NCBI GenBank assembly: GCA_964036155.1
Contig: OZ038423.1
Location: forward strand, 34,859,249-34,923,248
DNA: 64,000 nt
Reading direction: 5' to 3'
Origin: Diploscapter coronatus
Taxonomy: Eukaryota > Nematoda > Chromadorea > Rhabditida > Rhabditidae
Shown: piece by piece, positions 36,799-50,500 of the stretch
How the letters are laid out: each line of letters begins with the position of its first letter
How positions within the stretch are numbered: the first letter of the stretch is position 1
The notes under the pieces: model-generated
The model's database searches: none
What the model was told of the DNA's origin: nothing
What the model saw: the letters and a program-made list of their open reading frames with translations, nothing else
Position numbers and translations under genes: made by a program

Positions 36799-39700
36799 TC
36801 AAATACTAATGCCTATGTTTGGTTGTTTTTCTAGATGTCGTCTGTCTTTCGGGTGTGTCTCTGTTAATATTTACAATGTCAAGCCATATCTCAGTCCCAT
36901 TTACCTCCCATCTTCATTCCGTTTCCCTATCTGATATCCTATCTTATCTCTCCTTCAAATCCCTTATCCACTCGTTCCATATTTGCAGTCTCAGTTCATT
37001 CATTTAAATATTCAGCTTTCCACGCAAAGTTCCAATTCGACTAAAATCTCCTAGTTTGTATATTGATCCATATTCTGTTCATCCTTTATCAATATGTACA
37101 TTTTTCATTTCTAATTTAGGACAAGTTTTCTTTATCTAATTTAGTTAAATTTAGGGTTCTGTAAACATTTGCTTCGATTAAACTTAACTGCAATTTGCAT
37201 GTAAACTTAACAAGAGACTCCACGTAGGAACTCTCACAGATTTTGTCAAAACACGATATACGGGCTTTCGATGGCGGAAGTCACGATGGTAAACTCACAA
37301 AAGTGCAAAATAAAAACGCGAAGTCATCGAATTTTTAGTGTTTTCCACTCGTAATTTGTGCAAGAATTTAACAGATCGCTTGTCAAATATGTATGCTAAA
37401 TTTTCAACTTTAAATGTAAAGTGGAGAAAATAGAATTATCTATCACGGATTTTCTGGCTCAACGTCTTCATTTGACGGATTTTGACACGATGATAGCGAT
37501 CTACTTCGTCGTAAACTCCCGCGTGGAAGTTTTCGTAAAGATATGCGAGTTCCTATATGGAAAACTCCCTTTTAAGTTGGAGTTGAAAAATATTTTGCGA
37601 ATTCCGTTGAAATTTAAATTGAAGATGAATTTAATCCTCATAAATCCCTGATTAAATCGATAATGTTGCAATTTCACCTTTAAACATTACTACACTGTAG
37701 TTTTTTTCTTAACTATATTGTATAAGTTCAAATTTATGATATTTATGAATACCTCATGCATTAATTAAATATAGTCTACTATTGAGTATCGTGTAAATGA
37801 AAATCATCTTTAAAATTATTAATTTTTAAATCTAATTTCTGCCGGACGTTGATATTACAAGTGTCGAGACAGTTCAATTTGCTTCATTGTTGTTCTCTGA
37901 AATAGTGGCCCACTTGCGCTCTTCATCCTCATCTCCATTCTAGCTGCGTTTCTGCCGCACTCTTGTTTCATCTTTCATTTAATTTCTTCATTTCCTCTGA
38001 CAATGTGGACCATGTGCATGAAACCAAATGGAGCTTTCACCTATGAGAAAGTGAAACAGAAAGAAGCAGGGGAAAGTTGCCAGAAGAAGAAATGGGAATA
38101 AGAAAGGGAAAGCCTGGCTGCGAGCTCGATGCATTTCGAGTGCTGCTCGTTTTTTTACCCTCTCTGCGTCTGTGTCTCTGCCCTCTCGATTCTCTAATCA
38201 CCCTGCATTTTTTCATTCTTTCATGTCACACGTTCGCATATCCAATTCCTTTACACTCTGTTGTACTTTTGTACTCTTTCTTTCTTTCTCACTTCTGTCT
38301 ATGTCCGTTTCTGTTTCAGTCTCTGCTTCCCCTCCAATCAATACTCTTCGATTTATGTTCTCGCCCCTTTCCCCTCCTTCCTTCTGTTTCTAATCAATAC
38401 CTGTCGCTTTTACGCTTTTATCACATGCCCCTTTCATTTCTAATTCTCCTTTCTGTTTGATGAAGTTTCATTTTCAGCGCTAGTCGTTTTGTGAAGCCTC
38501 TTTAATTGGGGTTGCCTCTTTTCCTTCCTCATTCCACCTGCCTTCAATCAATATCTCTGTCTGTTTCCTAATTTAGTAAATAGCGGCCAACAGTCAATCC
38601 GTCTCCTCATCTCGAGGACACATTCGACCACGTTGTAAATCGAGCAGAGATCAGCAATAAATCGATGACAAAAGAACAGAGAGGAAGGGGAATTCGAAAG
38701 AAGAGAAATGGAAGGGAAGAGAAGAGAAGAAGAGCGTGCAATGCCAAGTCAACTCAACACACACAAACACTGCTGCACTGCGAAAAACGTTTCATCGTCC
38801 AAATTAATAACGGACTCCTGTTTCTTTCTTCTTTTGTTTCAATCGATAATTCTCTCGTTTTCCCTTTGATGGTGAATATTTTCAATCTCATACATCCGTA
38901 TCTAAAATGCTGCAAATATTATGATTTTCATCAATTTCAATGCATGTGCTCATAGCAATTTATTATTAGCTTCTGACGCACTGAACTTATACTTTTCAGA
39001 GGGATATTGCAATGAGTCGAGAGAAAGATGAGTGATAGAAATAATCATGAAATATTGCGCTGTTGATTAAAATTAACTCAACCTTTTCATCTAAATCAGC
39101 GTTGCAAATTTGTTGAAATAACACTGGCCGTCTAGAATAATTTGAGAAAATCCAATTAGGTAATTCACTACTTTTGATAGACCAATTTGTTTCACAAAAT
39201 CATCGATGAATACTCTTCAGAAACCTCCGTCTGGCTTTATCTCAATTTACATCTAGAACTTTTTCTAACTCGAAATGATTACCTTCACTTTGAAATAATA
39301 ATAGGGTGGTATATAGCACATATTTCGTTCATATCTGATCTAAAGTGCACATGGTATTTAGCACATCTTTTTCTCAATAATAATCTTATTCCTACTTGAA
39401 TGAAGACCTTCAATAGATTAAAAATCTTGAGAACTGAAAATAAAAAAAGCATAAATAATAAAATGATCTCTCATCATGTACCATCGGCATTAAATTTGTC
39501 CATTCCCCACTTAATAATTCCTGGTTTCCGTGACAATTCATTTTACACCATTTATCCGTTTCCTCAATCCATCGAATCGAATCGTTCTATCTATTTCCAC
39601 CCAGAACTTGTTGCACTTTACGTGCAAATAAAGCCTAATTTCAGTGTTTCACTCACAGCTCGTCTTCACAGCCTCACCAACTGACCTCGATACTCTCTGG

Positions 39701-42194
39701 GACACTGCGAATTGTGTGGGTGTCGGGTGTTTCATCGGACAGGCTACCTGCATTCACTCACTCATATCTCGCCTTCCATCTGCTGCTGCTTCGAGATTCC
39801 ATCAGGCAGTTGGGAATTCGGGAAGTCGGGAATTGGAAGCGAAGAAAGGGGACAAAGAAAGGTGAAATTCCGCTCAGCAACCCAGTCAGACAGAAGACCT
39901 GCAGATCCTCGATCGTCATTCGATCGAGACAGGACAGAGACAGAGGATCGAAGCATGAAATATTATGCAGCAGCAACTTTCTGAAAGGTCTGTCCTCATT
40001 TATAAACACTGACGACGAATTTTCGAGATTTTTATTCACCTAACTTTTATTTTATAGCCTCGCATCTAAATTTACAATTCTCACTCAATTCGATTTACAT
40101 ACAGCTCATTTATTTTAATTAAATTTGTACATGATGCGGATATTTGTAGGTCTAAATTTATGCAATTTTTGATTTTTTGATCTCGCGTTAATAATTTATT
40201 AATCTCCTCGAGTTGACTAAGCATTTCCGTCGAAATCTTAAAACGCACATTTGATTTTTCCTTTCTGCCTGCTTACATGCATTTTCGAAATATCACCTTC
40301 TGATCATTTATCCTATTTCGAGCAGGTAAGCAGATTTAGTCAGGCGCATATCTTATCTTTTACCACTACGAAATGCAAATCTAGGGATATTAGTCTAATC
40401 CAGATGTGTTTCCGATTTATTTACTTGCAAAGTCAATAATGCGCTTCTCCTGACGAAATTTTAATTACGCAATTTCTTAGCATGCCTACAAGTTTGGCGT
40501 GTCCTTGGTAACCGAACAGAGCTTGATGGCAGGTTGGGTAGAGAAGAGGATAGGTGAAAGGAAAGACGAGACAAGACAATTCATTTGAAGGGAAGAGCAT
40601 CCTTCCTTTTGAGAGTAACTATAATGAATGGAGAAGTAAATGAGTGGAATGCAATACAAGACAGTTCTCTACTTTGTTCTGCTCAACCAGACTGCAATTC
40701 TCTGAAAGTACTCGAGAAAGGACAAGTGCATTTCTGCATGAACACAAGTTATTATTTCGATAAAGTACTTTCTAAAACTAGTCTGCAACAGTTTTAACCC
40801 AGACTGGCTAAATTGTACTACAAATGTCTTTTTCCCATAAGTGGCATGAATGATTCTATGTTTGCCCCAATTCATTAAGTTGACTCGCTCTGTCCTGCAA
40901 ACATCATTCTTCTCTCGTCAGATCTGTGCATTTATCGTTCTCCATTCACGCAAGTCCATCCTCCTTTTCCGTACTTCCTCTGGATTATTGTTCTTTAGCA
41001 GTCTAAATTCAGTAACTCTTTCCTGGATAGCTTCAGTCTACATGCGCATTTTGTGCTTCTTCTCACTTATTTCGATCATTTGTGGGAGGGTTATTATCTC
41101 TATCTCTCTGCCGCTGCATCAAATTACCCATATTTCTGCAATATCCTGCGTGAGTTCTTCTAATGATCCCCCATGAATATAGTCACTCATAACTCATATA
41201 AGTTCTGGAAAGCTAGTTGATGGGGCTTTCAGTGTCCTTTGAAAATTATTCAGAGTAGCATCATTCAATATTTTTCAAATGCTGTCTTTGCGATGTGTTG
41301 GAAAGTAATATGAATATGAGATTAAATAAAATCATCCTGATATTCCTGATTCAGTTTATCAGTCCATCTTCATCAGGGACGTATGGAAATTTTCGTTCCA
41401 TTTCGAAAATTTGTTTCCGCTCATTTTGAGTTATTTCCGTTGTTTCAGAAAATCTCAAAAACTATTTACGTACAGCCCTAATCCTCATGTTTGAATTTTC
41501 ATTCTTGAATGCTAAGATTTGATCAATTTTGCTACTATCACTAAATTATTGACTATTCTAGATCCTAATGTTAAACATATACTTTTCCTTGTCTGCTCCT
41601 GTTTCAATATATTTGCCCTTGTGCACCTTTAGCATTCTGCATTCATCATTCCAGCATCATGTAGTGCTGTCCAGTTTGCAATGTTCCTCTCTGTGGCCCT
41701 CGACCAACCAGCCTCTGCCCTCTTCCCCTCCCTTCTTCTTGCATTCACTCCCTTCCTTTTCCTTCCTCTTCTTCAGTTTCAGCAGCTTTTTCCATCCTTC
41801 TTTTCTTCCTTTTCTTGCACAAATACCCGCCTAGCAGCTCGAGTTCTGCTTCTGGCGAGTCTCCAATTCAGTCACATTTGCCTGTATTTTATTCCCATTC
41901 ATTCCTTCTCATCAATTAAGGAAGTGGAAAGTTCTGAGAATTAAAACTTTACTCCCTATGAACTCGAATTTATTGGATTTTTATGCCATTTCTTTCATTT
42001 TACGAGTATTCCGATACTTTTTCCGCTTCTTTTGACTTATCCAGTTTCCTATGATTCGTGGCGAATTAGCGATTATTCATGATTGGCTTCATTTCTTCTT
42101 CCATTCTTTATCGTGTTTTCGTTTGTTGTGATGCAATGACGATCAGTTGATTTGGATCCTTCTTGCAGGTGTTTCTTCACATCTAGTCAATCAG
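36799..42194. other. Long non-coding stretch upstream of nuclear receptor 1
   Basis: 5.4 kb. It contains a foldback repeat (37219-37560), pyrimidine-rich runs (about 38160-38460 and 41640-41820) and many short open frames without family-like composition. It ends with a TTCTTGCAG acceptor (42168), 26 nt before the receptor ATG, so 5' UTR exons or regulatory DNA of the receptor are likely. Confidence 0.5.
37219..37560. repeat. Foldback element, copy B
   Basis: The left end CCACGTAGGAACTCTCACAG is repeated inverted at the right end (complement CCATATAGGAACTCGCATAT). The interior segment CGATGGCGGAAGTCACGATG matches CGATGGCAGGGATCACGATG of the ddb-1 intron copy. 342 bp, non-coding. Confidence 0.6.
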
Positions 42195-45100
42195 ATGGAG
42201 TTACTATCCCCCGAAGTCTACACTCTGCAGCCTTTGAATGATGCACCCAATGTTTCTAGTGCCTTTCCTCCAGCTCCTTCGGAATACATCATCTTTGAGA
42301 CCAACAATAATTATTATCATGACATACAGGATACTACCCAACAACAAACTCAACAACAACAACAGCAGCAGATTTATTATCCAGTGGATCCGATGGTATA
42401 AAATTATTCTGCACCTTTGATTTCCCTTTACTTTGAAACATTTTTATGATCGTGATTTATTATTCTCTATCAGTTCTAGGCTATAATCCTCCTGTACACT
42501 TTTAAATAGCAGCTCATTATCTAGATTACAAGACAATCGTGATAAGTTCAAAAATATCATGTAATGAATGTAAAGTGTAGAAAGAGCAATCAGTTCATTC
42601 TGTCCACTCAGTTCAGTTCAGAATGTCACTATTTCACGGCTTCCATCTCTTTCTCAAACATTTCAGTTAGACACTCCAATCCCTAATTATCCTCTCATTT
42701 TCTCCTTCTCAGTCTGTTTATTTATTGTACAGCAGCATTTTAGAGGTCAACAAGCACTGTATTGAATAATTCAACTTCCTTCCAATCTACTGACTCTCTT
42801 GCCGTGACCGATTCGGTCACTTTCCTCTTCTGTTTCGACTCACACCTTCAAAGACACTGACCGTTTCACTTACAACACTCTTTCGATTTTCAACAAATTC
42901 TGAGAGATACGCCTTGTTTATGATTCAATCATAAATTTAGTCAACTGGAGTTCTGAAGTATGTAGATCCATTTAGATACAAACAGTGACCTTCATATTAA
43001 TTTATATTGTTTCACCTGCAAAGGAGTGGCGTTGAGAAGAGCGTAAAGGCTGTCTCATCTTATTTAAGTTTGTAGTCTATCCGTAACAGGTTAATCCACA
43101 TCTGTGTTTTGAGCGTCTTACCTAATTTGCACTTTGATACTCCAGCTTTTCGTCGTTCTTTGCGTTCCGCCTTCATCTATCAGTAATTCCCCTATTCATT
43201 CACCTATTTTCCTCGCTCCTTCAGTCAGCATCTGCATATTCGCACGCATTGTTTTATCGAAGCAGCTTCATGTCTGTCTTCTCTTCCCTTTTCACATCGA
43301 TTTCCATTTACATATTAGTTATTCATGTTATCGCACAATTGATATTATCTCGTCATTTGATTTCTTTGAGTGAATCAATAACTAAACTAGAGTATTGTTT
43401 CTGTATTTCATTTTGAGAGAAACGCATTCAATAATTCATCAAATCATCATTTTCCGTTACAATGTATTGCTAGTTAAATTCTGGGCTCTGTTTTCGTCCT
43501 CCCTTAATCTCCACTTCATTTCCAATTTCTGCTCGCTCTGAATTGACACAGCGGATTTTCTTCCATCAGACATCTTGTTCGTCTTCATTTCTTTCATTTT
43601 TGTTGGTCAATCAGCTTCACAGTCGGACGTAAAATTTCCGTTCGAATAGTTAGTGGTCATTTTCTACTGTCTGCTAATATCTTCTCCTCATTTCATTTTC
43701 ATTAACTTTCGAAGATTAGGCAAATCCTCTCAGCCCATTATTATTCATGCAGAATGCGATTATCGAAATCTCAATCCTCTCCTAACATACGAGGATTTTT
43801 TAATGTCTGATGAATTGTAGCAAGCTTTGTGAATGAAAACAAAGTACTTGTAGTTTGATATATGCCAAACTATCGAATTCAAAAGCTGATCTTGATCATA
43901 AACTCCGACGCATTTATTGTAGAACAAATTTCCTAGACATGTCTGATATTTGTCATCGCATGTCGTTCAATATTATAGAATTGTACAGAAATCTAGTGAT
44001 TTAAATTTTGTATATTCCTGATTAACAACAATTTCTAGTCCTAAACTATACGGCTATAAACCAACTAAAATGTATCTATCTATGAAAATATACTGAAAAA
44101 ATCATCCAATTCATTTTTACTTTTCAGGCGTACGAAGTAATGCATCCCTCTGCGCATTGTCCATCCCAGATGAATCTGAATGGCTGTTTCGAAGTGCCCA
44201 AACAACAGATGCAGCAAATGTACATCGAAAGAGTGAATGCTCCCGCAGTCACTGTTGCTATCTACCAACCCAGATTCGAGGGATACGATGATTCCTGCAG
44301 GGCAGAAAGTATGTCTCCATCCCTTTCAAAACAACTAGAAATTCTTATTTCAGATGATACTTCTCCGTCGACTTCTTCTATCGATGTCCCTATCAAAATG
44401 ATATGCGAAGTCTGTGGAGATATATCGTTCGGGAAACACTATGGGTACTTGCAAATATCACTTTAGAAGATATGAGTTGTAATAATTTCAGAATTTACGC
44501 CTGCAACGGCTGTAAAGGATTCTTTCGGCGAAGGTTAGAGTTTAAAGCGAAAAAGTGGGAAATTTTATCTTTTCAGTATATGGAGTCGTCGACAATATTC
44601 CTGTAGATTCGGCGGAGATTGCCCCGTAGTTAAAGAGCACAGGAACGTATGCAGATCATGTCGACTGAAGAAATGCTTTCTTGGTAACCATAAACGAATC
44701 AGACTATCAAAATCGCAATAATTTTAGTTGGTATGAACCCGGAAAGCGTGCAGAATGAGCGCGATCGAAATCTGAAGGAAGACTCCACACCCGAGTTAAT
44801 CTTTATGCCAAATGGGTCAATAAAACGAAGACGACCTCGACCGCCTCAAAGCACCATCTGCACACAGGTAAAGACTTCAACAGTGAAGTGACGTGTTGTT
44901 GACTGTGACCTCTGTTGTCAGACGGACTCTGTTGCGTATCGATGGGGTTCCGGCTCCATCTCACAGCCCTCTTCTCCTCTGTCCTCTCCCCTGTCATCTG
45001 AATGCCAAGGCGGCTTCAATTCATCCAATATCCAGGCCGAAAGCCCATCCGAAGTCATGCACAGCGACCTGCCAGTGCCTATGGAACACATGAGGATTCC

Positions 45101-46801
45101 GCAGATGATGCTCGACTTGGAAAGCAAGGTATTTCTTTTAGATAAAATAGAACAGCAAAATAAATTGAGGGACAAACTCATGACTTTTGAAATTACTGAA
45201 AAATTTCATCAATGAATGATGATGAACGAGGCTAAGAAAGTTATTTGTTAATTTACATGAAAAAGATGCTGAAATGAATTCTCTTATTATGTTGAAAACA
45301 TCGTCTTTCAGATCTTCTTCAATATTCCGATCGACACAGACTTCCAAACACGACGAGCATCCATCGATTTGTCATTTGAAGTAAAAAAGCGTTACTTAGA
45401 ATAGCATCACAATTTTCATGTTTAGACAGCCTTTTGCAACCCAATCCTCGTATCGTCCCGATATCCAATGCGATATGTGAGCGAGAATATGCTCACTCCT
45501 GATGGACTCATTGATGGTTCGAATGATCAACTTTCAATAATCAACTCATTGCATTACTTTCAGCCTGGCGACGGCATTTCGTGTATTATGTGGATTATTG
45601 CCACGAGTTGGAGGAGTTCAATCTGCTTAGTCACGAGGATCAGTTGATTTTGGCCCGCAAGAGGATCATTAATCATTTCTGGTCTGTTCAAACAACTCGC
45701 TAGCCTTGTAAATCGCTGTAAATATTTAGGTTCATTCATGCGTATTATTCCTACAAAAATGGAAAGGATTGTATCTGCTTCTCTAATGGACAATATCATC
45801 CTTTTGTCGGAGGAAATCCCGAGTTAGTCGTAAAGACTCTTTCAGTGAGACTGATTGTTCAATTTTTAGCATCGCTGAATTCCTGAAAGCGGGGTTGCCC
45901 AGATACATAGCCTACGTGATTTTGCCAATGCGAGAGTACAAAATGAACGACTATGAAATGGTCCTCGTTAAGGCGATTCAAATGTTCTCTGAAGGTAAAC
46001 AGCTCATTTCAAAATATTAAGATCGACGAACATTTATGAAATAAAAATGTGTAGTGATATTTCTGACAATCGAATAATTTCATTAGCTATACAATAATGA
46101 TATTTATAATTAATTTTTCGTGAATTTCAGAAGCCGGTTTGAGTGAAGAAGGTCAGCAGGTGGTTAGAATGTCGAGAACCAAATACATCTTTGCTCTCTA
46201 CAACTACATCAAACACAATAAGGGGGTTGCTTGTGACTCAGCCACTTACAAAGTCACCAAATACATCGTCATGCTGTCCGCCATTACGGTATGTTAGTCA
46301 TGAAATATTAATGAGAATGACATTTAACTTTCCAATTAAAATTTTTTCGACTTAGTAAAATGACTAGTCACATGAATATTCAAAGAACAAATCTAGAAAT
46401 TCATTTACTTCGAATTCGAATAAAAATTTGTTAGCTTTCGCACATAACATACTGAATAACATCGAGAAAATTCCCGTTAAGCCTATTGCGAAAAAGCGCA
46501 TAAAATGAAAAGGGTATGAACGCGAATATGCAACATTATATTTTTATTAGCCTATTATCTAGCAATTTACTGTAACTCAATAACTTTAATTTAGGCTCTG
46601 GTGCACCTATCGAACGAACAAGTGCAAATTTCGTCTCTATTCGACATCTTCAAATTCGACGTGCTCATGCAGAACACGCATTTGCATTCGCCTCGCTGCA
46701 ACTCGCCTACAATCGATTGTTCCACTTCGGCCACTAACAACGATTCCACCAGTGCCGTTCACAATCATACCGACCAAATGCACTTCTCTTTTGAACAATA
46801 G
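42195..46801 (+). CDS. Nuclear hormone receptor (HNF4-derived nematode type), 609 aa
   Basis: 14 exons: 42195-42395, 44128-44308, 44354-44444, 44492-44533, 44577-44683, 44728-44867, 44922-45128, 45312-45380, 45426-45516, 45564-45681, 45730-45822, 45870-45994, 46131-46288, 46595-46801 (1830 nt). A ligand-regulated or orphan transcription factor. The 144-aa N-terminus has a glutamine tract (residues about 51-61). The two-finger DNA-binding domain begins at Cys145: CEVCGD, P-box [27 protein letters not shown], then [15 protein letters not shown] Ser/Pro-rich hinge follows, and a ligand-binding domain at about 340-575 ([23 protein letters not shown]). The tail is His/Asn/Ser-rich. The P-box and LKKC region fit the nematode supplementary receptors; the exact C. 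elegans counterpart is not identified. A 1.7-kb first intron separates the Q-rich exon from the rest. Confidence 0.93.
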
Positions 46802-47599
46802 ATCGTTCATTTCCCATTTTTATGATTATCGAAATTGCATAATTTTCTATTCAATATTTTTGTATTGTATGTGATTTTTCAAATCTTACATTACTACTTT
46901 TATTTATCATCGAGTCTAGTTAATAATGCTATCCAACGAATTTTAATCTGCCTTACTTATGCGAATTCTTATGTTCGTTTTATCGAGATTCTATGCACTT
47001 CTTAAATTATGATTCAATTTTAATCTCGGGTTATATCAAACGCTCGAAACTAGCAATATTCAATTAGTTTAGTAGGAAAAGTCCTAAAACATATCAAAAA
47101 CAGTAATTTTGCTACATTTAATACTTCAGTTACATATCTACAAAAATTACAAAGATTTCTATTAATTTATTCTTGGCTTAAATTTCTCTGTGATTAGATA
47201 TTGAAAGCTTCCCTGTGAATCAAATTGAATATCACTGTGATAGGAACTACTTATTTATTCAATGTTTCTGAGAATTTGAAATATTGTAGTTTTTCCTACA
47301 TTTCTCCCTAATATCTCTTCCAAACGTATCGATTCTTTCTCAGTTTGTACCTCTCAGATGCCGCTATCGCATCCAATTCATCGCCTCTATGCATGTTTAA
47401 TTTTTTTCAATATAAATCAGTCGTCAATTTCCATTTCCATCAATAAAGACCTCGATTTGGTGTAAACTCCTGATCTACAATAATCGGTTATCTAACCATG
47501 GAATTTCTATGACCCATTTGATCATTTTCATTCTAATTCAGCTAATTTAGGGAGGGAATTTTTGCATAGAAAGGCAAGCAAATAGTGGAGAAAGTGCAA
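46802..47599. other. Intergenic between the two nuclear receptors
   Basis: 798 bp, AT-rich. AATAAA near 47442 could end the first receptor's transcript. GCATAG just before the second gene's leader is a possible trans-splice acceptor. Confidence 0.5.
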
Positions 47600-50500
47600 A
47601 TGGAATCAGAAACTATGACGATGCGCGGAATCAAGGAAGAAGAGGAGGACTATATGGACTATGAAGATGAAGAAGATGCCAGTTAGTCTTATTAAAATTT
47701 AGACAGTTAAGGTACAGTGCCGTCCATGTGTCTTGGAACTTTCGATTTTTTCTTTTTAAATCTTGACTAATGCAAATATATTTTTAAAACTTTATTTATT
47801 CTAAAACTGCGTTAAAAATGACACATTTAGCATACATTTTTAAAGTAAGAACGAGAAAAAATAATTTTAAAAAAATATTTTTTTAAAGAATACCCGTCCA
47901 AGAGTCTTGGAACTTTAACATTACACTATTTAAAAGGTTTATAAATAACTTAGGAACGAAATTATGATAATAAAAGTTGATAAAATAATAAGATTAGCTC
48001 AATAGCGAGTAGAAAACCCCTAGACTTGATGGTCTCTTCGCATCTGCTGGGCATTGAAGCCATCAGAAGATCGATCGTGCACTGGTCTGTCTTGTCCCAT
48101 TCCCGGGACAGAATGGCGAACTTTTCGTCGGCATTTCGAGCTCGAATGCCCTTTAACTCGTCTCTCCAGATCGTCCCACAAATATTCTATCGGATTCAAG
48201 TCAAGGATTGAGAAGTTCATGGGAGGACGTTCACTTTTCTCACCTTGAACCACTTCGGTACTACGGCAGATCTGTGCTTGTGGTCATTATCCTGCTGGAA
48301 TATCCATCCAGTGGGGATTTTTTTTCTTGGAAAAAGGAAGCATGTGCTTCTCCAGTATCCCCTTGTACATATTGACGTCCATTCGTCCATCAATACGCAC
48401 AAGGGGACCGACGTCAGATGCACTGAAACATCCCCATACAGTGACAAATCCACAACCGTGCTTGACGGTGGGCATTTGGTATTTGGGGTCGAATCTGGTA
48501 CCTACCAGACGTCGAATCCACCGTTTCTTACCATTTCCAAACATATTAAACTTGAATTCGTCGTTTCAAAGAATTTTAGACCACTGCGCCGTGACCAGTC
48601 CTTATGCGACTTCGCCCAATTTTTTCGTTCGGTCAATTATTTTTTGGGGATAAACAGCTTACGAACCCCAACCCTACCATTAGAACCCCCCTTACCCAAG
48701 CAACGTTTTATAGTGGTGGTAGAAATTTTATCGTCAAGAATTGGAGAAATTTCGGTAAAAATTTGGGAAGCAGTAAGGCGAGAATTGGAACGAGAGGTTC
48801 TAATAATCATTTTGTTGACGTGCTTACTGGTCTTGAGGGGTCCACCAGTCTTAGGGTGGTTCTGCAGGAATCGGCAGTGTTGTGTGTCATCAAATCAGCG
48901 AGAAAATAGCTGCCTGGAGACGTGGAAGTTAGCAGCTGCGTCGGTGAAGCTGTATCCGGCCTTGACGTGCTTGACAATCCTCTCCTTCAACTCGACGGTG
49001 TAATATTTGCGACAAACCATCGGAAATCGATCAAATCTACACAGATCAATAAAAATATTCAATAAATACGACAAAAAATAAGATAATAACGATGAAAAAC
49101 AAAAATAGTAAAAGTTCCAAGACTCTTGGACGATCCGATTCTAATTTTACGAAATTTACACAGCTACGGTGTAAATAGCGCGCAATTTCGATATGCCGTT
49201 TTGAAGCCCATAGAAATAGCTTTCATCTGAAAAAAAAATTTTTAATTTAAAAATTTCATTAGAGGAATATTTTTCGAAAAAACTGAAAGTTCCAAGACAC
49301 ATGGACGGCACTGTAGCTGAGAATGAAAAATATAACATCACGGACCTAGTAAAATCTACTATCTAAAGATGAAAAAGCGCATATAGCGCATATAAGGAGC
49401 GAAATCAGAAAATTCTCCAATGAAATAAAATAAAAAGTGACTAAAAATTGAATGAAGTTAAAACATGTTCGCATATTTCGTCGGTAATTTTTGAAGAGCA
49501 ATATAATCATCTGAGGAAGATCAAAATCGTTTAATTTTTATGCAAAAATAACGAGATTATAGCGACCCCTTCAACTTCATCCTCCAAACAAACTTCGAAC
49601 GCTCGTCATACTTGCCAAGTATGCGAAGATCAAGCTTTTGGAAAGCACTACGGGTTTGTTAGACTAAAACTATCAGATGAAAAAAACTGAAGATTTCTTT
49701 AGAATCTACGCGTGCAACGGATGTAAAGGCATGGGTTTTCTTGTTAACAATCAGACAACAGCGAAATAATGTCTAAATTCTTGCGAGAATGATTCTTCCT
49801 TAGACTTGTCACATTACTTCGCTTCAAATATTGTCTGATTGTTAGCGAAGAACAAATTCTAGGATTCTTCCGACGAAGGTAATTTTAAACTATTTTAAAG
49901 AAACACCTAATATAATCCACAAGTAATTGAATAACTTGAAAAATGAACAAATATATTTTTAAAAAAACTTTGCCTTACATTAGATTTTGTAGTGTGTGGT
50001 CTCGTCGCAGCTATTCATGCCGGTTCGGAGGCGATTGCCCAGTTCTCAAGGAGCACCGGAACGTGTGTCGATCTTGTCGATTGAAGAAGTGCTTTGCAGG
50101 TAAATAACTGAAAAATGGAGAGGCTTTATGAAAAGTTTGCTCCGTTCGGAGACCCCTCATTTAAATGCTCGTTCAGTTTTTTTCTCCATTTTTCAACTTT
50201 CTTTTCTAGACTGCAAATTCTCCAAATGAGAGATTTCTGAACTAAGCGACCTTTTCTAGAGCTGATAATAAATAAAAAAAAACGAAAATTCGAAAGAAAA
50301 AAGGCAAAAATTACGAAAAATGAAAAATGAGCGAAGATGAAAACGAAAGAGATGAATTTTTCAAAGGTGACAGAATTGCAGATGTCCATTTTTCGCCTTT
50401 TTCGTTCGTTCATTTCTCCGCATTTTTTTTTCAAATTTCAGTCGGGATGAATCCGGACCAAGTACAGCACGAAAGAGACCGGAACATGAAAGATCGAGGC

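Noticed and set aside
38101..38460. Long plus-strand frames in the region upstream of receptor 1
   Set aside because: Translation of a CT-rich tract; no start context, splice sites or recognisable motifs.
48245..49003. 252-codon open frame on the plus strand
   Set aside because: It is the antisense shadow of the degenerate Tc1 transposase and has no known protein features.
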